64,000 nt of DNA from Flavobacterium shii (GTDB taxonomy: Bacteria > Bacteroidota > Bacteroidia > Flavobacteriales > Flavobacteriaceae). The stretch is taken from the NCBI RefSeq assembly GCF_025847235.1, contig NZ_JAOZEW010000026.1, positions 1 to 64,000 of the forward strand. Direction: 5' to 3'. Position numbers and translations under genes: made by a program. Every line of letters starts with the position of its first letter. Position 1 is the first letter of the stretch. This document shows positions 44,713-51,844 of the stretch, one piece after another. Below the pieces are notes generated by a model. That model saw nothing but the letters and a program-made list of their open reading frames with translations. It did no database searches and was not told the origin of the DNA.

Positions 44713-46382
44713 AAATATTAATTGAAGGAGAAAAATACAATTTAGACTCTTTAACAAAAGTCTTTGATGATCCAAAATTCTTTATTCAAGAAGAAATGTT
44801 TGGAACAATAAATTGTGTGGGCTACTATCATTCGTTCATTAAAAATGAATTAATATATATCCTTCCGAAAGTTTTTATTAAAGGCAGAAAAGCTTTTAAA
44901 TTATCTCCTCAACAATTATTTGATTTAGATTTAAAAGCATCTATTAAACATGATGCGGATTATGTTTGGGTAAGGCAGCTTTTAATTTATTTCTATAATA
45001 GTTTAGCAGAATTTAGAAATCGCCACAGAAATACACTAATAGTTGAAACTAGTCAAAGCTTTGAACTAAATTCGAATTTAGGTCTAAAAGAATACTCTTA
45101 TTTAGATTTAATTTTAAGTTTTGTGAATTTTTACAAAAAAAACAAAAACACAATTCTTTATCATCATATAGAATTCATTTCGAATCAGGCTAAAAAAGCC
45201 AAATGGGATAAAACAATCAGAACATCATTACCTATACTTATTTCAAATAATTCTCCTCTTTATATTGATATTAGGAATAAACAGAAAAAAGTAAATGATG
45301 AAGAAGAATTATTGAGTTATTTTTTCTCAATTCTTAATCACTTCAAAACGGAACATGATTTACCTGTTAGTATAGATAAAAGCTACAAACTTATAACTGG
45401 AAGTCAATTTGAGAAATTGCAAAGAACAGGACTTGCTAAACTCAGGAAAATCAAACATCGATACTTTGCTGATACTTTAAAAAGAATATATCAGTTATGT
45501 GAATTATATTTCGACAAAACAGATTTAAGCAGTCCAAAAAGAAAAAATGAAGAATTTATTTCTGTTAGAAACTATAATATAGTTTTTGAAGATATGATTG
45601 ACAAACTTTTTACAGACAAAACATATGACAAATCAATTAATAAAATTTCAATTGAAAAATTAAAAAACAATAATGATGGTAAAATAATTGATCATATTTT
45701 TGATTACAAATCGATTATTGACACAGATAATATCTTTTATATAGGAGATTCTAAATATTATAAATCAGATTCTTTAGCAGGAAAATTATCTACGTACAAA
45801 CAATTTACATACGCAAAAAATGTAATTCAGTTTAATATAGATTTATTAAATAAAAAGAAGCCATATGATGATATTCGCTATCGTGATGATATAACTGAGG
45901 GATATAATATTTCCCCAAATTTTTTTATTTATGGGCATTTGACTGATAAAAGCAATTTTGACAACCCAATTCTAAAAAAATTTCAAATAGTAAAAAAATC
46001 ATCTCATTTTGAAGATAGGATCTTTGATAGAGATACTTTATTTGTTTTGCAGTACAGAATTAATTTTCTATTTGTTTTGAAATCTTATACAAGTATAAAT
46101 ACAGACAAAATAGATGCTTTTAGAATTGGTACTAAAAATTATTTTAGAGAAGAGTTTTTGAAATATTTTAATTCTCCTAGTGATTGCGAGTTTAAATTTT
46201 ATGAAAAAGATTTTCGAGAAGAAAATTTAAGTGAATTTGTAAATGAAAATTTTAGGCTATTAAATGGTAAAGTAATAAAAATAAGAGAAAATACTTTACT
46301 AATTGCAATTCATAAAGAAGACAAGAAAAAAGATTTACTTCATAATTTAATTAAAGATTTTATACCTAAAATATTTATTTAA
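44709..46382 (+). CDS. McrC/LlaJI-type restriction endonuclease subunit
   Basis: A 557-residue partner of the McrB-like protein. The nuclease core has a PD-(D/E)xK arrangement with Asp328 (KIIDHIFDYK) and Asp347-Ser-Lys349 (FYIGDSKYYK). The long N-terminal part and a C-terminal extension (to IPKIFI) match the RE_LlaJI style of McrC proteins that pair with a dedicated m5C methyltransferase rather than classical McrBC. It overlaps the previous gene by 4 bp. Whether it cuts unmodified sites (LlaJI, BsuMI mode) or methylated ones is inferred from the company it keeps. Confidence 0.85.
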   Translation: MKILIEGEKYNLDSLTKVFDDPKFFIQEEMFGTINCVGYYHSFIKNELIYILPKVFIKGRKAFKLSPQQLFDLDLKASIKHDADYVWVRQLLIYFYNSLAEFRNRHRNTLIVETSQSFELNSNLGLKEYSYLDLILSFVNFYKKNKNTILYHHIEFISNQAKKAKWDKTIRTSLPILISNNSPLYIDIRNKQKKVNDEEELLSYFFSILNHFKTEHDLPVSIDKSYKLITGSQFEKLQRTGLAKLRKIKHRYFADTLKRIYQLCELYFDKTDLSSPKRKNEEFISVRNYNIVFEDMIDKLFTDKTYDKSINKISIEKLKNNNDGKIIDHIFDYKSIIDTDNIFYIGDSKYYKSDSLAGKLSTYKQFTYAKNVIQFNIDLLNKKKPYDDIRYRDDITEGYNISPNFFIYGHLTDKSNFDNPILKKFQIVKKSSHFEDRIFDRDTLFVLQYRINFLFVLKSYTSINTDKIDAFRIGTKNYFREEFLKYFNSPSDCEFKFYEKDFREENLSEFVNENFRLLNGKVIKIRENTLLIAIHKEDKKKDLLHNLIKDFIPKIFI

Positions 46383-46383
46383 A

Positions 46384-46599
46384 ATGGATGTCCATAATCC
46401 AGAACAACGTTCCAAAAACATGCGTGCCATCAAAAGCACGGCAACAAAAGCCGAAGTAACTTTAGCAAAAGGATTATGGAATCTTGGTTATAGATATAGA
46501 AAAAACAACAAAAAAGTTTTTGGCAAACCAGACTTTACCTTTAAAAAACTGAAAATTGTCATTTTCGTACATTCAGAATTCTTTCACAGTAAATATTGA
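46384..46599 (+). pseudogene. vsr: Truncated Vsr mismatch endonuclease
   Basis: A 71-residue ORF matching only the N-terminal half of Vsr (about 150 residues), which nicks T:G mismatches from deaminated 5-methylcytosine. RSKNMRAIKS, YRYRKNNKKVFGKPDF and VIFVHSEFFH align to E. coli Vsr. Glu24, Asp50, His63 and His68 correspond to E25, D51, H64 and H69, so those active-site residues are kept. Val62 replaces Thr63, and the whole C-terminal half with most zinc ligands is gone. A terminator begins 7 bp after the stop. Base composition is richer in G+C than the gene before it. Probably nonfunctional. Confidence 0.75.
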
Positions 46600-46605
46600 A
46601 AACTT

Positions 46606-46631
46606 AAAAAGCCACTTTGTAGTGGCTTTTT
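46606..46631 (+). terminator. Terminator of the restriction-modification operon
   Basis: Perfect arms AAAAAGCCACT and AGTGGCTTTTT around TTGT. It can work in both directions and also lies just beyond the stop of the minus-strand gene at 46641. Confidence 0.9.
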
Positions 46632-46640
46632 CTATTTTAA

Positions 46641-46874
46641 CTATTCAGCATCCAAATAAGGATTTAAAGTTTCTGCTAATTCATTCAACCAATAAAAACC
46701 ATTTTCAAGGCTTGTTTTCTCGAATTTCAGTGTTTCGGATTCTCGCATTAGGCTTAGAGCAAGTATGTAATTTACTTGTCTAATTGTTTTTGCCATACTT
46801 ATCGGGTCGATTGATTTGTTGAAGAAATCGGTTAACCGCAATTGGGTTTCTTTTGTAAGGGTGTTTGTACTCAT
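46641..46874 (-). CDS. Uncharacterised 77-residue helical protein
   Basis: MSTNTLTKETQLRLTDFFNK is followed by a helical core (MAKTIRQVNYILALSLMRES) and an acidic end. I recognise no family. The ORF can be extended to an ATG at 46997, but that part is translated from a palindromic repeat element (46892-46993) bordered by 21-bp direct repeats, each of which ends at an ATG. The shorter form is therefore taken as the original gene. Confidence 0.55.
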   Translation of the reverse strand: MSTNTLTKETQLRLTDFFNKSIDPISMAKTIRQVNYILALSLMRESETLKFEKTSLENGFYWLNELAETLNPYLDAE

Positions 46875-47014
46875 AGTTTGAACATTTAGGAAAATATAAA
46901 ACCCACGCATTTTAGGTGTCCTACGCTGTTCAAAGCGTTGCGGTTGTTTCCAATACCGCCACCATTCTGCGTGGGCAAAAGTTTTTTCGAAAATCATAAT
47001 TTGAACATTTAGGA
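46871..47014. repeat. Structured palindromic insertion bordered by 21-bp direct repeats
   Basis: Near-identical 21-bp repeats (46871-46891 and 46994-47014, one mismatch) flank a segment that folds as a three-way junction. P1 is CCCACGCA/TGCGTGGG (46902-46909/46968-46975) and P2 is GGTG/CACC (46915-46918/46960-46963). P3 is ACGCT/AGCGT (46923-46927/46934-46938) and P4 is GCGGT/ACCGC (46940-46944/46955-46959). It resembles a REPIN-like mobile element that landed in the 5' region of the gene at 46641. Confidence 0.7.
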
Positions 47015-47099
47015 CTGCAAAGATACCAATTAAACACGGGGAATTAGCACCGGTTTAATCATCAATCAAAAAAGTTATGGGTAATTTTGGGTTACATAT

Positions 47100-47330
47100 A
47101 GTTACGGGACTTCTCCCTTCCTGAAGTTTCGGGATCAGGATCGCTCAGTCTGACAATATTGATGAGATTCCCCCTTCGTCGGAATGACAAAAAGAGAAAA
47201 AAATCCGTTTTATCCGCGTCTTCGCAAAGAGAATCCGTTTAATCCGTGTCCTATTCACCGTAAGCCTTCGTTCTGGATATAAGATTGCGGAGTTTCTCGT
47301 GAAGACGCACTGCGGTGCGCCTCTACGAAT
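47100..47330. repeat. Cluster of dispersed repeat fragments
   Basis: Contains TTCGGGATCAGGATCGCTCA, CTTCGTCGGAATGACAAAAA, ATCCGTTTTATCCGCGTCTT, AATCCGTGTCC and the palindrome GACGCACTGCGGTGCG. No ORF. This fills most of the 630-bp gap before the HPF gene. Confidence 0.65.
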
Positions 47331-47363
47331 ATGACGTAATAATTGTTACCGCACTATTGACTT

Positions 47364-47379
47364 TTTTAACGTGTTAAAA
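47364..47379. promoter_or_regulatory. TTTTAAC-GT-GTTAAAA dyad, possible operator
   Basis: A perfect two-fold symmetric site identical in its core (TTAACGTGTTAA) to two sites at 5366-5377 and 5407-5418. It lies about 95 bp upstream of the HPF promoter box. Confidence 0.45.
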
Positions 47380-47472
47380 ATTATACTTTGGGATAACAAT
47401 ATGAACGCGAAAAAACCTTGAAATTTTTCATAATGTTTTATTAACTCGTTCGTTTTTTTATTCAAAAATTGA

Positions 47473-47480
47473 TAGCTTTG
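47473..47480 (+). promoter_or_regulatory. Putative -7 promoter element (TAGCTTTG) of hpf
   Basis: A perfect TAnnTTTG match 28 bp before the ATG at 47508. Confidence 0.55.
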
Positions 47481-47507
47481 AGAATCAAACATTAAATATA
47501 TAGTAAG

Positions 47508-47822
47508 ATGAAAATTCAGATCAACACCGACAAAAACATTGAGGGACACGAAAGATTAGAAGCTTATTTCTCTGGTGAATTAGAAAAAGGTTTAACTCGT
47601 TTTGAAGAAAAAATAACCCGCATCGAAGTGCATTTCGGAGACGAAAACGGAGAGAAATTTAGCCTAAACGATAAAAAATGTGTGATTGAAGTTCGTCCTG
47701 TAAAATTACAACCCATTACCGTTACAGAACACGCCGATACGCTTGAAAAAGCTTTTCAAGGTGCTTTGGGCAAAGTTAAAAAATCACTTACTACAACTTT
47801 CGAAAAAATGAAAGAGTACTAA
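47508..47822 (+). CDS. hpf: Short hibernation-promoting factor (HPF/RaiA family)
   Basis: A 104-residue protein of the HPF/YfiA family that binds the 30S subunit and silences ribosomes in stationary phase or stress. The beta-alpha-beta-beta-beta-alpha order is visible (MKIQINTDKNIEGHERLEAY, ITRIEVHFGDENGE, CVIEVRPVKLQPITVTEHAD, ALGKVKKSLTTTFEK). It lacks the C-terminal dimerisation domain of long HPF, so it is the short type. It has its own promoter and terminator. Confidence 0.85.
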   Translation: MKIQINTDKNIEGHERLEAYFSGELEKGLTRFEEKITRIEVHFGDENGEKFSLNDKKCVIEVRPVKLQPITVTEHADTLEKAFQGALGKVKKSLTTTFEKMKEY

Positions 47823-47842
47823 TTCATATACCAAGCAAATGT

Positions 47843-47887
47843 AAAAATGGCATTATCTCAAATTTAGATAATGCCATTTTTTATTTT
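47843..47887 (+). terminator. Bidirectional terminator between hpf and the NAD(P)-binding gene
   Basis: AAAAATGGCATTATCT and AGATAATGCCATTTTTT pair perfectly. The distal T-run overlaps the stop of the convergent gene at 47881. Confidence 0.9.
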
Positions 47888-48537
47888 AACAAAACAGTCA
47901 TTTCTTCCCAATGAAGTATTTTGACTTTTTCATTTAGTTTATTAGCAGCATTAATCATTGCTTTGGCTATATCACTTGCTTCTATTCCTTTGTATTTGCT
48001 TAATCCTCCCATAAATAATGGATTGATCAATTTAAATATTCCTTTAAAAACTTTTTCGAGAGGTCGGTTTTCTTTTCTATTTCCCAAAATCATCGAAGGG
48101 CGAAAGATATAAGTATGATCAAAATTTAGATTAATAATATCTTCTTCGGTTTCTCCCTTCATCTTAACATAAAATACCGATGAATTTGGATTTGCTCCAA
48201 TTGCAGAAACTAGAAAAACAGATTTCGCACCAGTTTCTTTAGCTAGTTTTGCTGCCAATACTGGATAATCATGATCTATTTGGTAGTATTCTTTTTTATC
48301 AGGTGTTTTCTTTTGGGTAGTTCCAAGAGCAATAAAAACTTCATCAACTTCTATGTCTTTAACTACATCAGCCAATGAATTAAAATCACCGATTAAAGTT
48401 TTTAGTTTTGGATGTTGAATGTTTAAATCTTTCCGAACAACGATTATTATTTGTTCATAATAAGTGTTGTTTAGTAAATTTTCAAGGATATAAGATCCAA
48501 CTAATCCACTTGCTCCATAAACAATTACTTTTTTCAT
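47881..48537 (-). CDS. NAD(P)-binding, HTATIP2/YwnB-like Rossmann protein
   Basis: A 218-residue atypical short-chain dehydrogenase. The nucleotide loop GASGLVGSYILENLL is at residues 8-22; DEVFIALGTTQKKTPDKKEY (about 68-87) and SVFLVSAIGANPNSSVFYVK carry the Ser-x-x-x-x-Tyr-x-x-x-Lys-like region (Tyr and Lys in VFYVKMKG). IFRPSMILGNRKENRP is the family's C-terminal signature. It may bind NADPH as a sensor or reduce an unknown substrate. Confidence 0.85.
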   Translation of the reverse strand: MKKVIVYGASGLVGSYILENLLNNTYYEQIIIVVRKDLNIQHPKLKTLIGDFNSLADVVKDIEVDEVFIALGTTQKKTPDKKEYYQIDHDYPVLAAKLAKETGAKSVFLVSAIGANPNSSVFYVKMKGETEEDIINLNFDHTYIFRPSMILGNRKENRPLEKVFKGIFKLINPLFMGGLSKYKGIEASDIAKAMINAANKLNEKVKILHWEEMTVLLK

Positions 48538-48607
48538 AAGATGATTTGTTTGCTCGAAGTTAGAAAATTAATGGTTTACTTTATAATTAACTTTTGAGAT
48601 GAATTTT

Positions 48608-48765
48608 TTTTAACACATAGAAACATAGATTTATATTTTAAAAGAAGATTACAAAAAGAAACATATTTCTTTCGCATAGCTTGTGTTTATACAAATAAAA
48701 TGCTTTTTTTAAGTATTCTAGAATGAAAAACTTTGTGCTTTCTTAGCGCACCTTTGCGAAATAAT
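48608..48765. repeat. Partial copy D of the palindromic element fused to a CTTTGCG module
   Basis: The left arm TTTAACACATAGAAACATAG is intact (48609-48628), but where the right arm should be there is ACTTTGTGCTTTCTTAGCGC and CCTTTGCGAAAT, part of another repeat family. The rest of the 390-bp gap shows no feature. Confidence 0.65.
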
Positions 48766-48927
48766 TGTATGCGATTTTAAGAAAAAAAATCATCAATTAA
48801 GATAATAATAACGCTTTTCGCCATTGTATAAAGTAATTTTGCAGTCCTAAAACAAGAGATTTTTTTTGTGAAAAAAGCGAGTAACTTGATTTTGGGTATC
48901 ACTTAATAAATCATTTAAAATAAATTC

Positions 48928-50094
48928 ATGAAAAAGCAACTACTCGTATTATTAACCGTTATTCTTATAGGTTTTGGTGTAAATGCGCAAGTAAAACCAT
49001 CCGAAACAAATGTGCTTGTCCTTGTTCATTCTCAAAATGGAGGAACGTATAAAATGGCGAAAGCTATGGCCGAAGGAATTCAGGAATATCCCAATGTAAA
49101 GGCGACAATAAAACGTGTGGCTTCGATTAATCCAAAAGAGAAATTAAATGCAGACGTTGAGAAATTACCAATTGCAACTATTGAGGAATTGACAAATTAT
49201 GACGGAATTGCATTTGGAAGTCCAGTTCATTTTGCTAATATAAGCGCAGATATGAATTACTTTTTCAGTAAGAGTATTCCGCTTTGGACTTCCAGAGCTT
49301 TAGAAGGAAAACCAGCAACAGTTTTTATGTCGGCTGGATCTGGTGCAGGAAAAGAAGCAGCAATATTGTCGTTTTGGAATATCCTTGCTTCTCACGGAAT
49401 GGTAATTGTACCTACAGGGATTATGGGAACAGCTACTCTAGATAAGTCAGTTCCTCAGGGGAACACACCTTTTGGAGCAACATCATTGGCAGGATCTGTT
49501 GGGACACGACCATCTGTAAGCGAATTGAATTTGGCAAAAGAACAAGGTAAAGCTTTGGCAAGAGTTGCTTCGGGATTAAAAAATGCGGAAAACGTAAAAG
49601 AAGGAAAAACAACTTCGGTAGAAAGTAAAGGGAGTATAGATATCAATCAAACACTAAAAGATAATAATATTGTGCTTCCAGAAGCTCCTAAGCCAGTTGG
49701 GAATTATGTGCCTTACACAATTTCGGATCATAAAGTATATATTAATCAAGTAGCGTTAAAAGAGGGTAAAATCCTAAACCCAGGTAAAGTTGGTGCAACC
49801 GTTACAGAGGAACAAGCGAAGGAAGCAACATATCAAACGATGCTTAATGTTATAGCAGTGTTAAAAGAAGCTTGTGGAGGTGATTTGAATAAAGTAAAAC
49901 AATGTGTGCAGTTAACGGGATATTTTAATACAACTCCTGAATATACACAACATGCGGGAATCATGAATTCAGCTTCTAATTTGACAGCATTGGTTTTTGG
50001 GGAAAAAGGAAAACATGCCAGAGCAACAATTGGTGCAGTTTCGTTACCAATAAACTCAGCTGTAGAAATTCAGGCTATTTTTGAAATCGAATAA
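48928..50094 (+). CDS. Exported flavodoxin/WrbA-like and RidA fusion protein
   Basis: A 388-residue two-domain protein with a signal peptide (MKKQLLVLLTVILIGFGVNA). Residues 28-215 are a WrbA/NAD(P)H:quinone oxidoreductase-like flavodoxin domain: the FMN loop HSQNGGTYKMAKAM, FGSPVHFANISADM, and the WrbA signature NTPFGATSLAG. Residues about 255-388 are a RidA (YjgF/UK114) domain that keeps Arg365 and Glu380, the equivalents of E. coli RidA R105 and E120 used in imine deamination. The two functions are normally cytosolic and separate. A strong terminator follows. Confidence 0.88.
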   Translation: MKKQLLVLLTVILIGFGVNAQVKPSETNVLVLVHSQNGGTYKMAKAMAEGIQEYPNVKATIKRVASINPKEKLNADVEKLPIATIEELTNYDGIAFGSPVHFANISADMNYFFSKSIPLWTSRALEGKPATVFMSAGSGAGKEAAILSFWNILASHGMVIVPTGIMGTATLDKSVPQGNTPFGATSLAGSVGTRPSVSELNLAKEQGKALARVASGLKNAENVKEGKTTSVESKGSIDINQTLKDNNIVLPEAPKPVGNYVPYTISDHKVYINQVALKEGKILNPGKVGATVTEEQAKEATYQTMLNVIAVLKEACGGDLNKVKQCVQLTGYFNTTPEYTQHAGIMNSASNLTALVFGEKGKHARATIGAVSLPINSAVEIQAIFEIE

Positions 50095-50107
50095 ATAGCT
50101 CTAAATT

Positions 50108-50158
50108 AAAAACAGAAAACCCGAATGCAACTTAATGTATTCGGGTTTTCTGTTTTTA
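50108..50158 (+). terminator. Strong bidirectional terminator
   Basis: AAAAACAGAAAACCCGAAT and ATTCGGGTTTTCTGTTTTT form a 19-bp perfect stem between convergent genes. Confidence 0.93.
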
Positions 50159-50185
50159 TATGAAATCGAATTGAATTCGTTGTTT

Positions 50186-50833
50186 TTATGTTTTAGGTAA
50201 TGCTGCACCTACGGCAATATCACAGCGGTGTCCTTCTTGCCCGTGTGGAGGATTCATTCCTGGAGCAGTTACTGTATAACTAGGTGTATTAGTGCTAATG
50301 GCTGCTGGTACAGTCATCTCTTGGCTAACTGTGCCTGATGCAGATTGTGTAGTAGCGGGTTGTTGTGTAGCCGTTGTTTTTGTTGCAGGAGAATTCAATG
50401 GTGCTCCAACAGGAATATCGCAACGATGTCCCTTTTGTCCGTGTGGCGGATTCATGCCTTTGGCGGTAACAGTTGTCGGCTGAGATGTAGTCGTTACTAC
50501 AGGCGTTGCTGTTGTGGTTTGCGTTTGTGTTGTAACTTGTTGCGTCGTTTGGGTAGGAGCAGAATTTAAAGGTACACCAACTGCAACGTCACAACGGTGT
50601 CCAGGTTGTCCGTGTGCAGGATTAATTCCTCCAGTGGCACCCATTACCGTGTTTGGATTTGCTGCCGGTGCTGGTGTCTGAACAGTCGAATTTGCTTTTG
50701 TTGTATCTTTTGCCAATCCTAATTTTACCAATTCAGAGGTTGGAGTACTTTCCTGAGGCTCTAGTTCTTTTTTACAAGAAATAAATAGGACGGAGGAAAT
50801 GACTAATGTACTTATAAAGATTTTCGGATTCAT
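50186..50833 (-). CDS. Lipoprotein with three GHRCD repeats
   Basis: A 215-residue lipoprotein: signal MNPKIFISTLVISSVLFISC with the lipobox Cys at 20. A Thr/Gln/Ala/Pro-rich linker-dominated body holds three copies of a motif reading NP(A/P)HGQ-x-GHRCD-(I/V)-(A/P)-VG-x-(A/P)-L. They lie at about residues 65-88, 125-148 and 190-213 and are separated by low-complexity spacers. Each copy has two His and one Cys in fixed positions, suggesting metal, haem or cysteine chemistry at the cell surface. No known domain. The start at 50833 is set by the signal peptide. Confidence 0.78.
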   Translation of the reverse strand: MNPKIFISTLVISSVLFISCKKELEPQESTPTSELVKLGLAKDTTKANSTVQTPAPAANPNTVMGATGGINPAHGQPGHRCDVAVGVPLNSAPTQTTQQVTTQTQTTTATPVVTTTSQPTTVTAKGMNPPHGQKGHRCDIPVGAPLNSPATKTTATQQPATTQSASGTVSQEMTVPAAISTNTPSYTVTAPGMNPPHGQEGHRCDIAVGAALPKT

Positions 50834-50924
50834 GGGGTAGGATTTTAAAGTTCCCAAATATACTCGTTTTTTTGATCGATTTTGTAATCCGTCTTTGTTA
50901 AAACAGGTTTTAGCTTGCTGTTTT

Positions 50925-51062
50925 ACCGCAAAGTTCACAAAGGGCTACGCAAAGAGCGCAAAGCTTTGCGAACTTTGCGGTTAAATTCTAGCCGCAGATT
51001 AAAAGGATTTAAAACTTTGCGCTCTTTGCGTAAATCTTTGCACCCTTTGCGGTTAATTTTTT
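50925..51062. repeat. AACCGCAAAG mosaic repeat, back-to-back copies
   Basis: ACCGCAAAGTTCACAAAGGG, CAAAGCTTTGCG, GCCGCAGATTAAAAGGATTT and TTTGCACCCTTTGCGGTTAA form an inverted pair of the same modules seen at 9158 and 31500. It occupies the gap between the lipoprotein and NTF2-like genes. Confidence 0.8.
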
Positions 51063-51110
51063 TACTCGAGATTTACTATATTTCACCCTTAAAACAAATA
51101 ACCATTTACC

Positions 51111-51602
51111 ATGAAAAAATCAATTTTGCTGTTATTATTCATTACTTCTTTTGCGCAAGCACAAACATCCGACACGGATAAAATTAACAAAACACTTAAC
51201 TCTTGGCATAAAGCCGCAGCCGACGCTAGTTTTGAACCTTATTTTGCTTTAATGACCGATGATGCGATTTTTATTGGAACAGACGCAACCGAAAATTGGA
51301 ATAAAGCAGATTTTAAAGTTTGGGCTAAACCATTTTTTGATAAAGGGAAAACGTGGAATTTTAAAACATTGGAACGTCATGTGTTTTTTGATGTATCAGG
51401 AAAAACGGCTTGGTTTGATGAATTGCTTGATACGCAAATGAAAATTTGTCGCGGATCTGGCGTTATGGTAAAAGTAGGGAAGGAATGGAAAGTAAAACAT
51501 TATGTTTTGTCTATGACCGTACCAAATGATAATGTTGATGATGTTGTTAAAATAAAAGCACCCGCAGAAGATGTAATAATAGAGAAATTTCACAAAAAGT
51601 AG
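51111..51602 (+). CDS. Exported NTF2/SnoaL-like (DUF4440-type) protein
   Basis: A 163-residue protein with a signal peptide (MKKSILLLLFITSFAQAQ). A single NTF2-like cone follows: LNSWHKAAADASFEPYFALM, TDDAIFIGTDATENWNKADF and SGKTAWFDELLD. Such domains bind small ligands or act as isomerases; none of the classical catalytic dyads stands out. Likely periplasmic. The gene is unlinked to its neighbours by direction or spacing. Confidence 0.82.
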   Translation: MKKSILLLLFITSFAQAQTSDTDKINKTLNSWHKAAADASFEPYFALMTDDAIFIGTDATENWNKADFKVWAKPFFDKGKTWNFKTLERHVFFDVSGKTAWFDELLDTQMKICRGSGVMVKVGKEWKVKHYVLSMTVPNDNVDDVVKIKAPAEDVIIEKFHKK

Positions 51603-51633
51603 TAAAGACGTTGTTTTTAAATGCTTTATAAAA

Positions 51634-51691
51634 TGAGGTTCTAATTTTGTTATAATATAATTAGCAATTCCAGATCTTAATTGGAACCTCA
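51634..51691. repeat. Inverted repeat between NTF2-like gene and amt
   Basis: TGAGGTTCTAATT and AATTGGAACCTCA are complementary arms with one mismatch and a 32-bp loop. It may end transcription from the gene at 51111, but the long loop and weak T-run make it a poor terminator. Confidence 0.5.
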
Positions 51692-51797
51692 AAATAGAAT
51701 ACTCTCAATAAAAAGCCTTTAAAAATGAAATATTGGTTATAATTTGGTCTTGACTGCTATTTTTTAGTCCTTAAAAAGCAGAATACTTATTTTTTTA

Positions 51798-51805
51798 TAA
51801 CTTTG
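51798..51805 (+). promoter_or_regulatory. Putative -7 promoter element (TAACTTTG) of amt
   Basis: A perfect TAnnTTTG match 40 bp before the ATG at 51845. Confidence 0.55.
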
Positions 51806-51844
51806 ACCCCTAAAAAAACAGGGTTAAAGTAAAGTATCTGAAAA

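Noticed and set aside
46384..46599. Idea that His63 of the truncated Vsr is a lost catalytic Asp
   Set aside because: E. coli Vsr has His64 at this position and its catalytic Asp51 aligns with Asp50, which is present; only the C-terminal half is missing.
46556..46783. Plus-strand ORF continuing past vsr
   Set aside because: It is in a different frame from vsr, does not restore the missing Vsr C-terminus and crosses a terminator.
50915..51181. 88-codon plus-strand ORF
   Set aside because: Mostly repeat DNA and overlaps the signal peptide of the NTF2-like gene in another frame.
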